Source: Bacillota bacterium
Lineage (GTDB): Bacteria > Bacillota_C > Negativicutes > CTSoil-072
Direction of reading: 5' to 3'
Assembly (NCBI GenBank): GCA_017861495.1
Contig: JAGFXW010000026.1
Span: 1-33,111 of the forward strand
DNA: 33,111 nt
Made by a program: the position numbers and the translations under genes. The notes under the pieces are model-generated. The model saw nothing but the letters and a program-made list of their open reading frames with translations. It made no database searches and was not told where the DNA came from. Below, piece by piece: positions 14,958 through 22,633 of this stretch; within the stretch, counting starts at the first letter, position 1; each line of letters opens with the position of its first letter.

Positions 14958-16163
14958 TCAGGTCATTAAGGTAAACACACTAATCTCCGGCGGACAACCA
15001 AGTCGGAAAGGGAACCACTGCCCTGCACCGCTGCTTACATACCCATAAACACCGTTTTGCCTGTATAACCCACGCATATAATGGCTCGAAGGCAACAACG
15101 CTTTTCCCCCTATGACTATCTGCCCACCATGAGTATGGCCAGCTAGAGTTAGCGGTATTTTTGCAGCAAACCCATCAAAAAGAACGTTGGGATGATGACC
15201 GATTAACACTTTGAACGCATTGAGCGGAACGTCATGGTTAGCCGCCGCAAAATACTGTTGACGTATGCTATCGCTCACATCTATCCCCCTTCGAGAAAGT
15301 CCTGCCCAAGGATAGTCCACCCCCATGAGATAAAAAGGTTGCGGACCCGGTATTATTAAGCGAATACTATTATCCAAAATAACGATTCGACTAGTATTCA
15401 ATTCGGACCGAACCAACTCAGCGTTCTGGAAATAATCATGGTTCCCCATGCAAAAGTAGACCCCTTGCAGGATTGAAGTTTGAAGGTCATTCAATCTAGC
15501 AATAGCCGGCTTGAGTAAAGTCAGGTCGTCGACAAAGTCTCCAGTGATAGCCACCAAGTCAGGTTTTTCTTGCCTAAGCAATGCGATGACCATATCCAGT
15601 CTTTCCAAGTCGAAATAGGGGCCCACATGGAGATCGCTAATCTGGCCAATTTTGAAGCCGCGCAGATTCGACGGCAATTCCGGCATATTCAGGGAAACTC
15701 GTTGGACGACCATATCGGTTTGCGCTCCATAGATGCCTTTTGTACTGGTACCAAACACCACCAACGGCGTGACGGCCAACGCATTATGCAAAAACTGCCG
15801 GCGAGTCATCGCCAAAGCGGAAGAACCGGCTTTTTCGGTGTCTGCAAGCTTTTGGCGCTTAATCAATCTGTATGCGATGTATATGAGCGGCTGAAGAGCC
15901 AAGAGTATTAGTTGGCCAAATGACCAAGCCAATGCAACATATACATAAAACTGGGCACCCTCAACTTGCGGAACGATAAATACCGAATGCCGTAACCATC
16001 CGTAACCCATAATTAAAATTGTAGCGATAGCAAAAAACAGGCATACATACTTTACCATGCGGGTACGATAAGACGTGAATATGCGGGATAGCAGACGATA
16101 GTTCAGCCAACTAATGAAGGTAGTGATCGCCAATAGGATTAACACTGCATAAAGGAATATCAC
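14958..16163 (-). CDS. Membrane-anchored metallophosphoesterase (YkuE-like)
   Basis: I place the start at GTG 16163, five bases after AGGAGG; the GTG at 16169 overlaps that site. The 401-residue protein has about three N-terminal membrane helices (residues 1-115), then a Tat-like MTRRQFLHNALAVTP stretch forming a further hydrophobic segment, and an external calcineurin-like phosphoesterase domain. The metal ligands are visible: ISDLHVGP, ITGDFVDD, MGNHDYF, IGHHP and LAGHTHGGQ. Related YkuE proteins are Tat-exported; helices ahead of the Tat-like signal make this the longer membrane version. The substrate (phospholipid, UDP-sugar lipid or other phosphoester) cannot be told. It stands alone. 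Confidence 0.9.
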   Translation of the reverse strand: MIFLYAVLILLAITTFISWLNYRLLSRIFTSYRTRMVKYVCLFFAIATILIMGYGWLRHSVFIVPQVEGAQFYVYVALAWSFGQLILLALQPLIYIAYRLIKRQKLADTEKAGSSALAMTRRQFLHNALAVTPLVVFGTSTKGIYGAQTDMVVQRVSLNMPELPSNLRGFKIGQISDLHVGPYFDLERLDMVIALLRQEKPDLVAITGDFVDDLTLLKPAIARLNDLQTSILQGVYFCMGNHDYFQNAELVRSELNTSRIVILDNSIRLIIPGPQPFYLMGVDYPWAGLSRRGIDVSDSIRQQYFAAANHDVPLNAFKVLIGHHPNVLFDGFAAKIPLTLAGHTHGGQIVIGGKALLPSSHYMRGLYRQNGVYGYVSSGAGQWFPFRLGCPPEISVFTLMT

Positions 16164-16246
16164 GAACACCTCCTGACATAGAAGCCTCTAAGCAAACTCT
16201 TAGCGTATCACTTTGTCAGCCTTAAAACCTATTTTTTCTTAAACCA

Positions 16247-17566
16247 TTATTTTTTTGTCAAAATTGCCATGAATTCCTCTCCCGTAATGGTTTCCTTCTC
16301 GAGTAAATAACTTGCCAGTTCATGGAGTTTCTCCAGATTGGCGCTTAAAATACCGGCAGCTTTTTCGTGGGCGCTCTTGATAATTGCCAGCACCTCTTCA
16401 TCAATTTTTGCTGCTGTATCGGCAGAGCAGGTAAGTGAAGCGTCTCCGCCCAGATACTGGTTAGTTATCGTTTCCAATGCCATCATGTCGAAATTTTTGC
16501 TCATACCCAGTCTGGTTACCATTGCCCGGGCAATCTTTGTTGCTTGTTCGATATCATTGGCTGCGCCTGAGGTAAAGGTTCCAAAAACCAATTCTTCGGC
16601 AGTACGGCCACCGGTGAACGTAGTGATCTTGTTAAAGGCTTCTTCCTTACTCATTAGCACATGTTCGCCTTCTTCTACCTGCATTGTGTACCCGAGCGCC
16701 CCTGAAGTCCGGGGAATAATGGTGATTTTATGCACAGGGGCAGATTCGGACTGTTTTGCGGCTACCAGGGCATGTCCAATTTCGTGGTAGGCGATAATCT
16801 TTTTTTCCTTGGGCGCAATGACCGCACTTTTACGCTGGTAGCCAGCAACGACGACTTCCACACTTTCCTCCAAATCGCTCTGGCTGACAAGTGTCCTACT
16901 ATTTTTAACAGCCCGCAAAGCACTCTCATTAATGATGTTGGCAAGATCTGCGCCTGAAGCGCCTGAAGTGGCTCTGGCAATTGCGTTAAAATCAATATTG
17001 GGTTCCAATTTAATTTTTTTGGCATGCACCTTTAAAATTGCCTCCCGGCCGGCAAGATCGGGTAATTCAACCGGGATACGGCGGTCAAACCGGCCTGGGC
17101 GAAGGAGGGCTTTATCCAGGGACTCCGGCCTATTGGTGGCAGCCAGAAGTACGACGCCTTTTTTGCTGTCAAAGCCGTCCATCTCGGCAAGTAATTGATT
17201 GAGCGTTTGTTCCCGCTCATCGTTGCCTCCTAACATTCCACTGTCGCGTTTTTTACCGATTGTATCAATCTCGTCGATGAATACAATACAAGGAGCTTTT
17301 TCATTGGCTTGCTTGAAAAGGTCGCGCACCTTTGCCGCGCCCATACCAACAAACATTTCTACAAATTCCGAACCAGATATAGAAAAAAACGGTACATCAG
17401 CTTCACCCGCAACCGCTTGTGCCAAGAGCGTCTTCCCTGTTCCGGGCGGACCGACAAGCAAGGCTCCTTTTGGCAGGCTTGCACCGATTTCAGCATATTT
17501 GGCCGGATTGTGCAGAAAATCGACAATTTCATTCAGCGCCTCTTTTGCCTCATCTTGTCCAGCCAC
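16247..17566 (-). CDS. ftsH: FtsH protease, AAA+ and peptidase part (split gene, downstream fragment)
   Basis: This fragment holds the AAA+ module and the zinc peptidase of FtsH. Walker A is GPPGTGKT (residues 39-46), Walker B IVFIDEID (about 94-101), the second region of homology [19 protein letters not shown], and the zinc-binding HEIGH is at 261-265 with further acidic ligands in the following helix. FtsH is a membrane-bound ATP-dependent protease for damaged membrane proteins and regulators. The frame begins with GTG at 17566, which lies inside the normal sequence [13 protein letters not shown] and has no good ribosome binding site. The upstream half (17578-18075) is in another frame, shifted by a 5-bp tandem duplication. 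Without the membrane part, function is doubtful. Confidence 0.9.
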   Translation of the reverse strand: MAGQDEAKEALNEIVDFLHNPAKYAEIGASLPKGALLVGPPGTGKTLLAQAVAGEADVPFFSISGSEFVEMFVGMGAAKVRDLFKQANEKAPCIVFIDEIDTIGKKRDSGMLGGNDEREQTLNQLLAEMDGFDSKKGVVLLAATNRPESLDKALLRPGRFDRRIPVELPDLAGREAILKVHAKKIKLEPNIDFNAIARATSGASGADLANIINESALRAVKNSRTLVSQSDLEESVEVVVAGYQRKSAVIAPKEKKIIAYHEIGHALVAAKQSESAPVHKITIIPRTSGALGYTMQVEEGEHVLMSKEEAFNKITTFTGGRTAEELVFGTFTSGAANDIEQATKIARAMVTRLGMSKNFDMMALETITNQYLGGDASLTCSADTAAKIDEEVLAIIKSAHEKAAGILSANLEKLHELASYLLEKETITGEEFMAILTKK

Positions 17567-17577
17567 ATCAGCAAAGG

Positions 17578-18075
17578 TCAGGTCTTGCCAGTCTGGGCCT
17601 TTACATAGACTTTGGCGTTGCTCTTGCCAAACGTCATCGCGTTCATGCCGGCACCCATGCGCTTTTGCATTTGACCGGCTAAAAACTGCCCGATCACGAA
17701 AAAAAGACCGATCGGCAGAATCCAGGTCAGGAGAAAGTTCATTAAAGGTGAATTCTCTTGAGGAATAACATGATTAAATTCAACCCCTGCACCATATAAG
17801 CGGTTGACTAAACCAGGATCGTCCATGCGTCCCGTTACATAGGCGGTATCTTTCCCGGCTTCGTTTTTTGCAATGAAGTCAATCTGCGTCTCTTGTATTT
17901 CTACCTTCGTGACGGCCCCATTGGTCAATTGTTTTAAAAACGTTCCGTAGTCTACTTGTGTAACCGGTTGCTTAAAAAGGGATGGGAAAACCAATGCGTT
18001 TAACAGGATAATCATCAATATTGCCAGCGCATAATAATAAATCAAGGGTTTTTTAGGAGCCTTTTCTTCTTCCAT
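17578..18075 (-). CDS. ftsH: FtsH N-terminal membrane part (split gene, upstream fragment)
   Basis: This 165-residue frame covers the first transmembrane helix (about residues 11-34), the periplasmic FtsH domain ([20 protein letters not shown]), the second helix (about 107-128) and the linker [19 protein letters not shown]. Family members continue here with TFADVAG. In this sequence GACCT occurs twice in tandem at the junction (minus strand, about 17576-17585), which shifts the frame and creates TGA after GKT. Removing one copy restores a single protein of about 610 residues, the normal FtsH length. GGAGGC upstream of ATG 18075 gives a good start. Natural mutation, phase variation or an assembly error are all possible. 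Confidence 0.9.
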   Translation of the reverse strand: MEEEKAPKKPLIYYYALAILMIILLNALVFPSLFKQPVTQVDYGTFLKQLTNGAVTKVEIQETQIDFIAKNEAGKDTAYVTGRMDDPGLVNRLYGAGVEFNHVIPQENSPLMNFLLTWILPIGLFFVIGQFLAGQMQKRMGAGMNAMTFGKSNAKVYVKAQTGKT

Positions 18076-18452
18076 AACGCTTTGCCTCCATTAACAAAAA
18101 AGTACTTTCTCGGAAATCAGAGATATTTTTCATACAGATTAACCTTCCATACTTTTACACAAAACACCTCCTATTTTCGTATATTTGTTTATTTCGCTTA
18201 ATCGTGCGACGCCCCCTAAACAAAATTTCGCCTAAACACAACGTCTAGGCGAACCTACAACACACTTGTTAAATTGTCCATAAACCGGCAAACCTACTGA
18301 ATCGATATTTCGTGTAATGTGTGCTTCCCTTAAAGTGCGTAAGGCCTTTCATAATATATTTTCTTGGAAGTCATGTGTCCCTACATTCTAACCACCCAGC
18401 AATAATCCCAACGATTATAAACCCCAATATATATTCGTTTCCTTCTTTTTTG
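18076..18452. other. Intergenic stretch with a membrane-helix remnant
   Basis: Mostly AT-rich spacer and the ftsH upstream region. On the minus strand 18371-18436 encodes EYILGFIIVGIIAGWLE before a stop. This resembles the first helix of GlsB/YeaQ/YmgE-type small membrane proteins, cut short. A small hairpin built on CGCCTAAAC/GTCTAGGCG occurs near 18228-18253. No intact gene is evident. Confidence 0.35.
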
Positions 18453-18490
18453 GGAGAAAGGAAGAAAGCCAATGCCTTCTTCCTTTCTCC
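18453..18490. repeat. 14-bp perfect inverted repeat downstream of the SYLF gene
   Basis: GGAGAAAGGAAGAA and its complement around a 10-base loop, 22 bp past the SYLF stop. There is no U-run on either strand, so it may be a 3'-end stability stem or a weak terminator. Confidence 0.6.
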
Positions 18491-18512
18491 AATTGTCAAC
18501 AAGAAACAACTT

Positions 18513-19085
18513 TTAGTTCAAATCACTATCTTTGTAATAGCGAATTCCCCTGACTGTTATGCTGACTTCAAGACCTTTGTCGGTCAATTGATACATCCAA
18601 ACATCCGGCCCCACAGAAATAGCGCCCTGCAAAGAATCGCCGCTCACACTGTCCGTTGCGGCTGCGGTAGCCTGGCCGCCGAATTGCCAGCCACTATTGA
18701 TAAAATCTGAAAAGGCTTTTTGGGTCCCAAAGACAAAAAGCACTTCGTATTTTTTTATCCCTAGTCCAAAACCGAATTGCACATCACTTGTTTTCATGAA
18801 AATTTCTTGCCCGGTGTTATTATTTACCGCCATACCTTTACCGGTCCCGCCGCCAAAAAAGATCAATTTAGCATCCGTGATAGTGAACGCGGCATACCCT
18901 GCTGCGTTTGCGACGGCGTCTCGAGCCTTCGGTTGAACACTATACACTTCGTTCAGTGTTTCATTCGTTACATTCCGGATGGCCTGGCGCTTTTCTTCAA
19001 CTGTTGCCGCGCTCACTACGGCAACAGTCATCACCATCAACACCATCAAGACGGTGAAGGTTTTTATCACTGTATTTAGACGCAT
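18513..19085 (-). CDS. Exported SYLF-domain (Ysc84-type) protein
   Basis: This 190-residue protein has a signal peptide (hydrophobic residues 8-25, cleavage near VSAATV). The mature part is a SYLF domain: AVANAAGYAAFTITDAKLIF, then GGGTGKGMAVNN, MKTSDVQFGFGLGIKKYEVL and FVFGTQKAFSDFINSGWQFG. In eukaryotes the domain binds phosphoinositides; bacterial exported forms are thought to bind lipid, but a role is not proven. In a diderm it would be periplasmic. AGGAGATG precedes the start. It is directly followed on the same strand by a hairpin and preceded by the BamE-like gene, 77 bp away. Confidence 0.88.
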   Translation of the reverse strand: MRLNTVIKTFTVLMVLMVMTVAVVSAATVEEKRQAIRNVTNETLNEVYSVQPKARDAVANAAGYAAFTITDAKLIFFGGGTGKGMAVNNNTGQEIFMKTSDVQFGFGLGIKKYEVLFVFGTQKAFSDFINSGWQFGGQATAAATDSVSGDSLQGAISVGPDVWMYQLTDKGLEVSITVRGIRYYKDSDLN

Positions 19086-19162
19086 ATTGTCATCTCCTTA
19101 TATAGTAAATTCAAACCTTATCTTTGCGTTTCTATCCGAAAGTCTTAGTAAAGAACACCTGC

Positions 19163-20089
19163 CTAAGGAGTAGGCCCTTCAACAGTTTCCATGGAGGTCA
19201 ACTGGTCATCGGTAAACTTGAGAACTTTGGTCCCGTAAAACCAAATCGCTCCGGTATCCCCTTGGTCAACACGATTAGGAGGACCCCAACTGAGACGAAC
19301 TTGATCTTTGGTCATTCCGTTCTGTACTGTACCTGACTCAATTTTGTCCCATAGATCGGCAGACCAGCCGAGACTGATTCGCGGATCGTCCATAAACAAA
19401 GCCGCTTGCCAGGGCGGACTGTTTTCCCAGATAGTCACTGGTTGGTTGGTCCAGCTATAAGCGATCGGCAGCAACGCCTTCTGCCCATTCACCAAAAGAA
19501 TCAGCCAAATCGGCTCCTTGGATTGAATACCGGCGTATACATCGATTACGGTTAATCCCGAACCGATCCGGATTGGCACCGACATCGGATTCATCCCGCC
19601 AGGCTGCTCATTGACCAATTCCAAACTGCGGCTCTTGGGATAAATCGTTTTGCCTAAAAACTGTTGCCGGGCTTTTACGATGTCCTCAGTCAGCGCCAGA
19701 CCTTCCAGCGCTCCCCGGATCGTACGTCCGACGAATTTATACCCCGTGCCAATTTCAGTCATGGAAACGACATAGTCATATTTACCGTCACCCGCGCTGT
19801 AAGAGGACACATCCGTGACCGTGACTATTCTCCCAACATTTGTGAGATAGGGGAGCCGGACCGAACGGTCTTCATGAAACCCCTTGTCTGCCTGGGCGGC
19901 TGGAAAAATGCCGTAGCCGTCAGCTTGCTTGTCAGCAGGTAAAGCCAGAAACACGAAATTATGCCCCACCCATTGCATAGGTGTCAGATTGACGGGTGGT
20001 TCAGAAGCAGTTGCCGCCCCCGCAGAGCCAGTGAAACCTACTACAATTAGACACAATGCCAATAATAAAGTCAAACTAATTTGTTTCAT
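19163..20089 (-). CDS. Exported protein with a C-terminal BamE/OmlA-like domain, behind riboswitch 2
   Basis: This 308-residue protein has a Sec signal peptide (residues 1-25, cleavage near GAATA). Residues 30-235 are a mostly beta region I cannot assign (LTPMQWVGHNFVFLALPADK; later LTVIDVYAGIQSKEPIWLIL). The last 60 residues (WDKIESGTVQNGMTKDQVRL, then SWGPPNRVDQ, GAIWFYG and VLKFTDDQLTSM) follow the SmpA/OmlA/BamE pattern of 'G.V..GMT..QV...WG.P' found in envelope proteins. A periplasmic or outer-membrane-associated role is inferred. The gene starts about 80 bp after the terminator of a GEMM-I riboswitch, so a cyclic dinucleotide probably controls it. Confidence 0.75.
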   Translation of the reverse strand: MKQISLTLLLALCLIVVGFTGSAGAATASEPPVNLTPMQWVGHNFVFLALPADKQADGYGIFPAAQADKGFHEDRSVRLPYLTNVGRIVTVTDVSSYSAGDGKYDYVVSMTEIGTGYKFVGRTIRGALEGLALTEDIVKARQQFLGKTIYPKSRSLELVNEQPGGMNPMSVPIRIGSGLTVIDVYAGIQSKEPIWLILLVNGQKALLPIAYSWTNQPVTIWENSPPWQAALFMDDPRISLGWSADLWDKIESGTVQNGMTKDQVRLSWGPPNRVDQGDTGAIWFYGTKVLKFTDDQLTSMETVEGPTP

Positions 20090-20169
20090 CTTTTATTTCC
20101 TCCTCATTTTTAGTAATACTTGAAATCCATAGGATGAATACAAAGCTCTTTTCCTGTCCCAAGAATAAC

Positions 20170-20286
20170 AAAAACTGCCGAAACGAGCCGGAGTATTCCG
20201 GAGCGGTCTGGCAGTCATGAGCCCCGTAACCGAGACTTTTAGACCCACAACTTTGCGTCCTCACCTTTCGATGAGTTTGCTGTGCT
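20170..20286 (-). promoter_or_regulatory. GEMM-I cyclic-dinucleotide riboswitch 2 with overlapping terminator
   Basis: The minus strand reads CACAGCAAACTCATCGAAAG, then GGACGCAAAG, GGGTCTAAAAG and GACTGCCAGACCGC. It has a GAAA tetraloop, the invariant core and a 3' strand that also forms the left arm of a terminator (ACTGCC...GGCAGTTTTTG, 20170-20215). The base two before CAAAC is A. It lies between the Lmo0937-like gene and the BamE-like gene. Confidence 0.9.
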
Positions 20287-20336
20287 ATATTTTGCTCATG
20301 TACAAAAACACATTGCAACAGCAACCAACTTCAACT

Positions 20337-20483
20337 CTACACCCTTCTTCCGCTGATTACGTTTACCAAAACTACAATAATCGCAATGATGAGAAGAATG
20401 TGTATAAATCCTCCCATTGTATACGAAGAAACTAAACCAAGAAGCCACAAGACTATGAGAATAACAGCAATTGTCCAGAGCAT
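20337..20483 (-). CDS. Small membrane protein, Lmo0937/DUF5670 family
   Basis: This 48-residue protein has ATG 20483 eight bases after GGAGGG. It consists of two hydrophobic helices, MLWTIAVILIVLWLLGLVSS and GGFIHILLIIAIIVVLVNVI, joined by YTMG and ending in SGRRV. That is the pattern of Lmo0937-type membrane proteins, found next to stress genes in many Firmicutes and of unknown function. A sigma-A promoter lies 35 bp upstream. No terminator other than that of riboswitch 2 separates it from the next gene, so transcripts from this promoter would also meet the riboswitch. Confidence 0.85.
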   Translation of the reverse strand: MLWTIAVILIVLWLLGLVSSYTMGGFIHILLIIAIIVVLVNVISGRRV

Positions 20484-20517
20484 GCTCTGTCACCCTCCTC
20501 TTATTAAAATTCCCCCA

Positions 20518-20547
20518 AGTATACTTGCTAGATACCATCATTTTCAA
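20518..20547 (-). promoter_or_regulatory. Sigma-A-type promoter of the Lmo0937-like gene
   Basis: Minus-strand TTGAAA (20542-20547), 18-bp spacer, TATACT (20518-20523). The -10 lies in the palindrome AAGTATACTT, also present at the rubrerythrin -10 region (11252-11261). Confidence 0.7.
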
Positions 20548-20682
20548 TTTAATTGTAAAGCGCAATTTCCTCGTCGTCAAGAAAAGAGTTTGAATTTTCA
20601 GTTTTTATTTTTTACCCAAACGAATTCTCAAACTAGCAGATCCTGATAACTTTTACTTTCGATCCAAACACGTTGCCTAAAT

Positions 20683-20892
20683 TTAGTTTTTGAAAACCTT
20701 CACATGAGCCACTGTTTGATTTTCACTGCGTAGAACACCGGTAAACTCTTTAATACCTGGCAAATTTTGCATTTTACCATCCATTTCGACGGTTAACACA
20801 TTATTTTTTAATGTTAAAACGATAGGTTCATCTCTTCGATATCGTTCATTGAGATTGTCTTGTAAAGGAACGGAGTGGGTGAAGGTTGTATC
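20683..20892 (-). other. Open frame without start codon directly after csbD
   Basis: The 69 codons after the csbD stop (TAG) stay open in the same frame. They encode a plausible protein end: RRDEPIVLTLKNNVLTVEMD, then GKMQNLPGIKEFTGVL and VAHVKVFKN. No ATG, GTG or TTG with a ribosome binding site precedes the conserved-looking part; the two ATGs nearby are out of frame. It may be a gene with a frameshift near its start, or an internal GTG start may be used. The family is not recognised. Confidence 0.35.
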
Positions 20893-21099
20893 CTATTTGT
20901 CTTTATATTTTTCAAGGACTCCCTTATATGCCTCTTCGGCTTTTTCCTTGGAATATCCATACTTGGTCTGCAAAATCCCTGCCAATTTTTCTGTTTTCCC
21001 TTCAATCTCGACGAGATCATCGTCCGTAAGATCGCCCCACTGCTCCTTGATGGCCCCTTTTATTTCTTTCCATTTGCCTTTTACAATATCTTCATTCAT
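20893..21099 (-). CDS. csbD: CsbD-family stress protein
   Basis: This 68-residue hydrophilic helical protein (MNEDIVKGKWKEIKGAIKEQ, WGDLTDDDLVEIEGKTEKLA, YGYSKEKAEEAYKG) has full CsbD-family length and pattern. CsbD was named as a SigB-controlled general stress protein in Bacillus; a biochemical role is unknown. A strong GGGAGGGAGAG site precedes the start. The 157 bp to the next gene downstream on the strand, including the frame at 20683-20892, show no obvious terminator. Confidence 0.93.
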   Translation of the reverse strand: MNEDIVKGKWKEIKGAIKEQWGDLTDDDLVEIEGKTEKLAGILQTKYGYSKEKAEEAYKGVLEKYKDK

Positions 21100-21256
21100 G
21101 GTTATCTCTCCCTCCCCTTATTTTTTTAAACTTTTGCCCACTCCGCAAGAAATGATTAATGAATGTGTCATATCTTTCAGTTGGATACCATTCATCCTAA
21201 AATTATGATTATCTAACCCTCGATTCCTATCGCGCAAGAAACTGATTGAACTCATC

Positions 21257-21910
21257 TCATAAATGTTTTTCGCTTTTCCGTCGATTCCTCGCCGCAATTG
21301 CCGGAACCCCATAAGCCACAACATTCGATGGGATGTTGGAAATGACAATTGCACCAGCTCCAATAAACGAATGATTGCCAATAGTGATGCCGTGGATCAA
21401 AGTTGCTCCGATACCAATGCTTGAATATTCGCCAATTCGAACATTGCCGCCAACTTTGGACCCAGGCAACATACACCCATAATTTCCCAACTTACTATCA
21501 TGCCCTAACATAGAACCGATATGAAGAAGTGTATGTTTTCCCATGATAGCATTACTGGATACAATGCTTTCTGCCAGCAATATTGCACCATCACCAATTT
21601 GTGCATTTCTTGCTATACACGCAGAAGGATGTATGACATTGACAAAGTGAAATGTTTTTGACGCATTTTTTATTTTCCGTGCAACTTTACCGCGCTGCCA
21701 ATTATCACCGATTGCAATAATTCCTTTATCAATATCTTTTGCTATTTTTGCCAGGTCAGCGATAGTGCCTAAAATTTTATATCCGGATATATCACTACCA
21801 ACAGGTATTGTATCGTCAATAAAGCCATCTATTCTATACGTGCCATTTTTTTCAACTGCGTCCATCACGTCTCTCCCCATGCCGCCGGCACCAATGATCA
21901 GAATAGTCAT
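21257..21910 (-). CDS. NeuD/PglD-type sugar O- or N-acetyltransferase, behind riboswitch 3
   Basis: ATG 21910 follows AAGGGTGG; the longer open frame to 21955 would overlap the riboswitch terminator. The 217-residue protein has a Rossmann-like N-terminus (ILIIGAGGMGRDVMDAVE, GFIDDTIP) and a left-handed parallel beta helix made of hexapeptide repeats (IGDGAILLAE, MGKHTLLHIGSMLGHDSKLG, IGEYSSIGIGATLIHGITIG, IGAGAIVISN). The His in HIGSMLGHDS is the likely general base. PglD/NeuD-type enzymes acetylate nucleotide-linked amino sugars or sialic acids using acetyl-CoA for surface glycans. No sugar-biosynthesis cluster surrounds it, so the substrate is unknown. Control by a cyclic dinucleotide suggests surface remodelling. 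Confidence 0.87.
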   Translation of the reverse strand: MTILIIGAGGMGRDVMDAVEKNGTYRIDGFIDDTIPVGSDISGYKILGTIADLAKIAKDIDKGIIAIGDNWQRGKVARKIKNASKTFHFVNVIHPSACIARNAQIGDGAILLAESIVSSNAIMGKHTLLHIGSMLGHDSKLGNYGCMLPGSKVGGNVRIGEYSSIGIGATLIHGITIGNHSFIGAGAIVISNIPSNVVAYGVPAIAARNRRKSEKHL

Positions 21911-21948
21911 TTTTGCCACCCTTTTAACGCCTTCATTAATTCCCTTGC

Positions 21949-22086
21949 AAAACAAACACTGCCAAAACGATCCGAATAAATCCGGAGCGGCCTGGCAGTC
22001 ATGAGCCCAGTTTATGCGGCTTTAAGATCCGGGGCTTTTAGACCCGTGGCTTTGCGTCCTCGCCTTTCGACAAGTTTGCTATCAGT
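21949..22086 (-). promoter_or_regulatory. GEMM-I cyclic-dinucleotide riboswitch 3 with overlapping terminator
   Basis: The minus strand shows GATAGCAAACTTGTCGAAAG, GGACGCAAAGCCACGGGTCT and GACTGCCAGGCCGC, followed by a terminator (ACTGCC...GGCAGTGTTTGTTTTG, 21949-21999). Its second helix region is about 20 bases longer than in the other copies. The base two before CAAAC is A. It precedes the NeuD-like gene. Confidence 0.9.
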
Positions 22087-22163
22087 GAGTTGCACTTGTA
22101 ATGCAAATCCTTTTTCTACAATGAAGTCGACCTAAACAGGCTATGTAAAGGCAAAAGGTATGT

Positions 22164-22197
22164 ATGTGTATATTTAGCTACGTACTAATTATATCAT
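22164..22197 (-). promoter_or_regulatory. Promoter of riboswitch 3, sharing a 34-bp element with the GGDEF gene promoter
   Basis: On the minus strand TGATATAAT (extended -10; TATAAT at 22188-22193) is followed by TACGTAGCTAAATATACAC. The same 34-bp segment with five substitutions occurs at 27371-27404. Confidence 0.65.
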
Positions 22198-22239
22198 GAA
22201 AAAAGAGTAAAAACAGCATTTCGTTTGAATAATCTAAAT

Positions 22240-22530
22240 ATTTTGTCAATACTCCCTGGAGTTTCTCCTTATAAATGCAGCCTTACTTCAGGTGGAGTTT
22301 TACGCAAAAAGCACAGTTACCCGCAGGGTACAGGTACCACAGTGGCGGCACCTGAAGTTTAGCTGAATTTAAGTCTGGTGCTCGAAATCTCTGATTTCGC
22401 GAAGCCGAAGTTTTTCTTTAGGGATTCGAACTACGGCCTGTTATCCCCGACCTAAGAGGGCAGGGGCTTACAGTCTTTGTGAAGGATAAAAGATTTATCC
22501 TTCACTTTTAATAAGCAGCCACCCACTAGC
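22240..22530 (+). mobile_element. Possible IS200/IS605 (TnpB) 3'-end remnant
   Basis: Several inverted repeats cluster here: ACTTCAGGTG/CACCTGAAGT (22286-22359), a GAAATC/GATTTC stem near 22384-22399, CCCCGACC...GGCAGGGG (22446-22467) and GTGAAGGATAAA/TTTATCCTTCAC (22480-22505). A plus frame ending at 22362 reads KKHSYPQGTGTTVAAPEV. Strong foldback structures after a broken frame are typical of the 3' ends of tnpB genes, which encode the guide RNA. I cannot confirm this from memory of the sequence, so the assignment is weak; the folded structures themselves are plain. The rest of 22087-22633 is AT-rich spacer. Confidence 0.3.
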
Positions 22531-22633
22531 GATATGACTACATACAAAAAATCTAGTCTTTTTTCATTTTTTTCTAAATAAATAAGCCGAATATAATCTA
22601 TTTCGACATATCATTTACCATCTTTATAAAACA

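Noticed and set aside
17199..17768. 189-codon plus-strand frame
   Set aside because: It lies antisense to ftsH, whose motifs are unmistakable; the frame has no recognisable domain and is a shadow of GC-rich codons.
22405..22480. Possible tRNA on the minus strand (a GTTCGAATCC-like T-arm string)
   Set aside because: The bases around it do not form a T-stem, and no anticodon or acceptor stem of tRNA type can be built.
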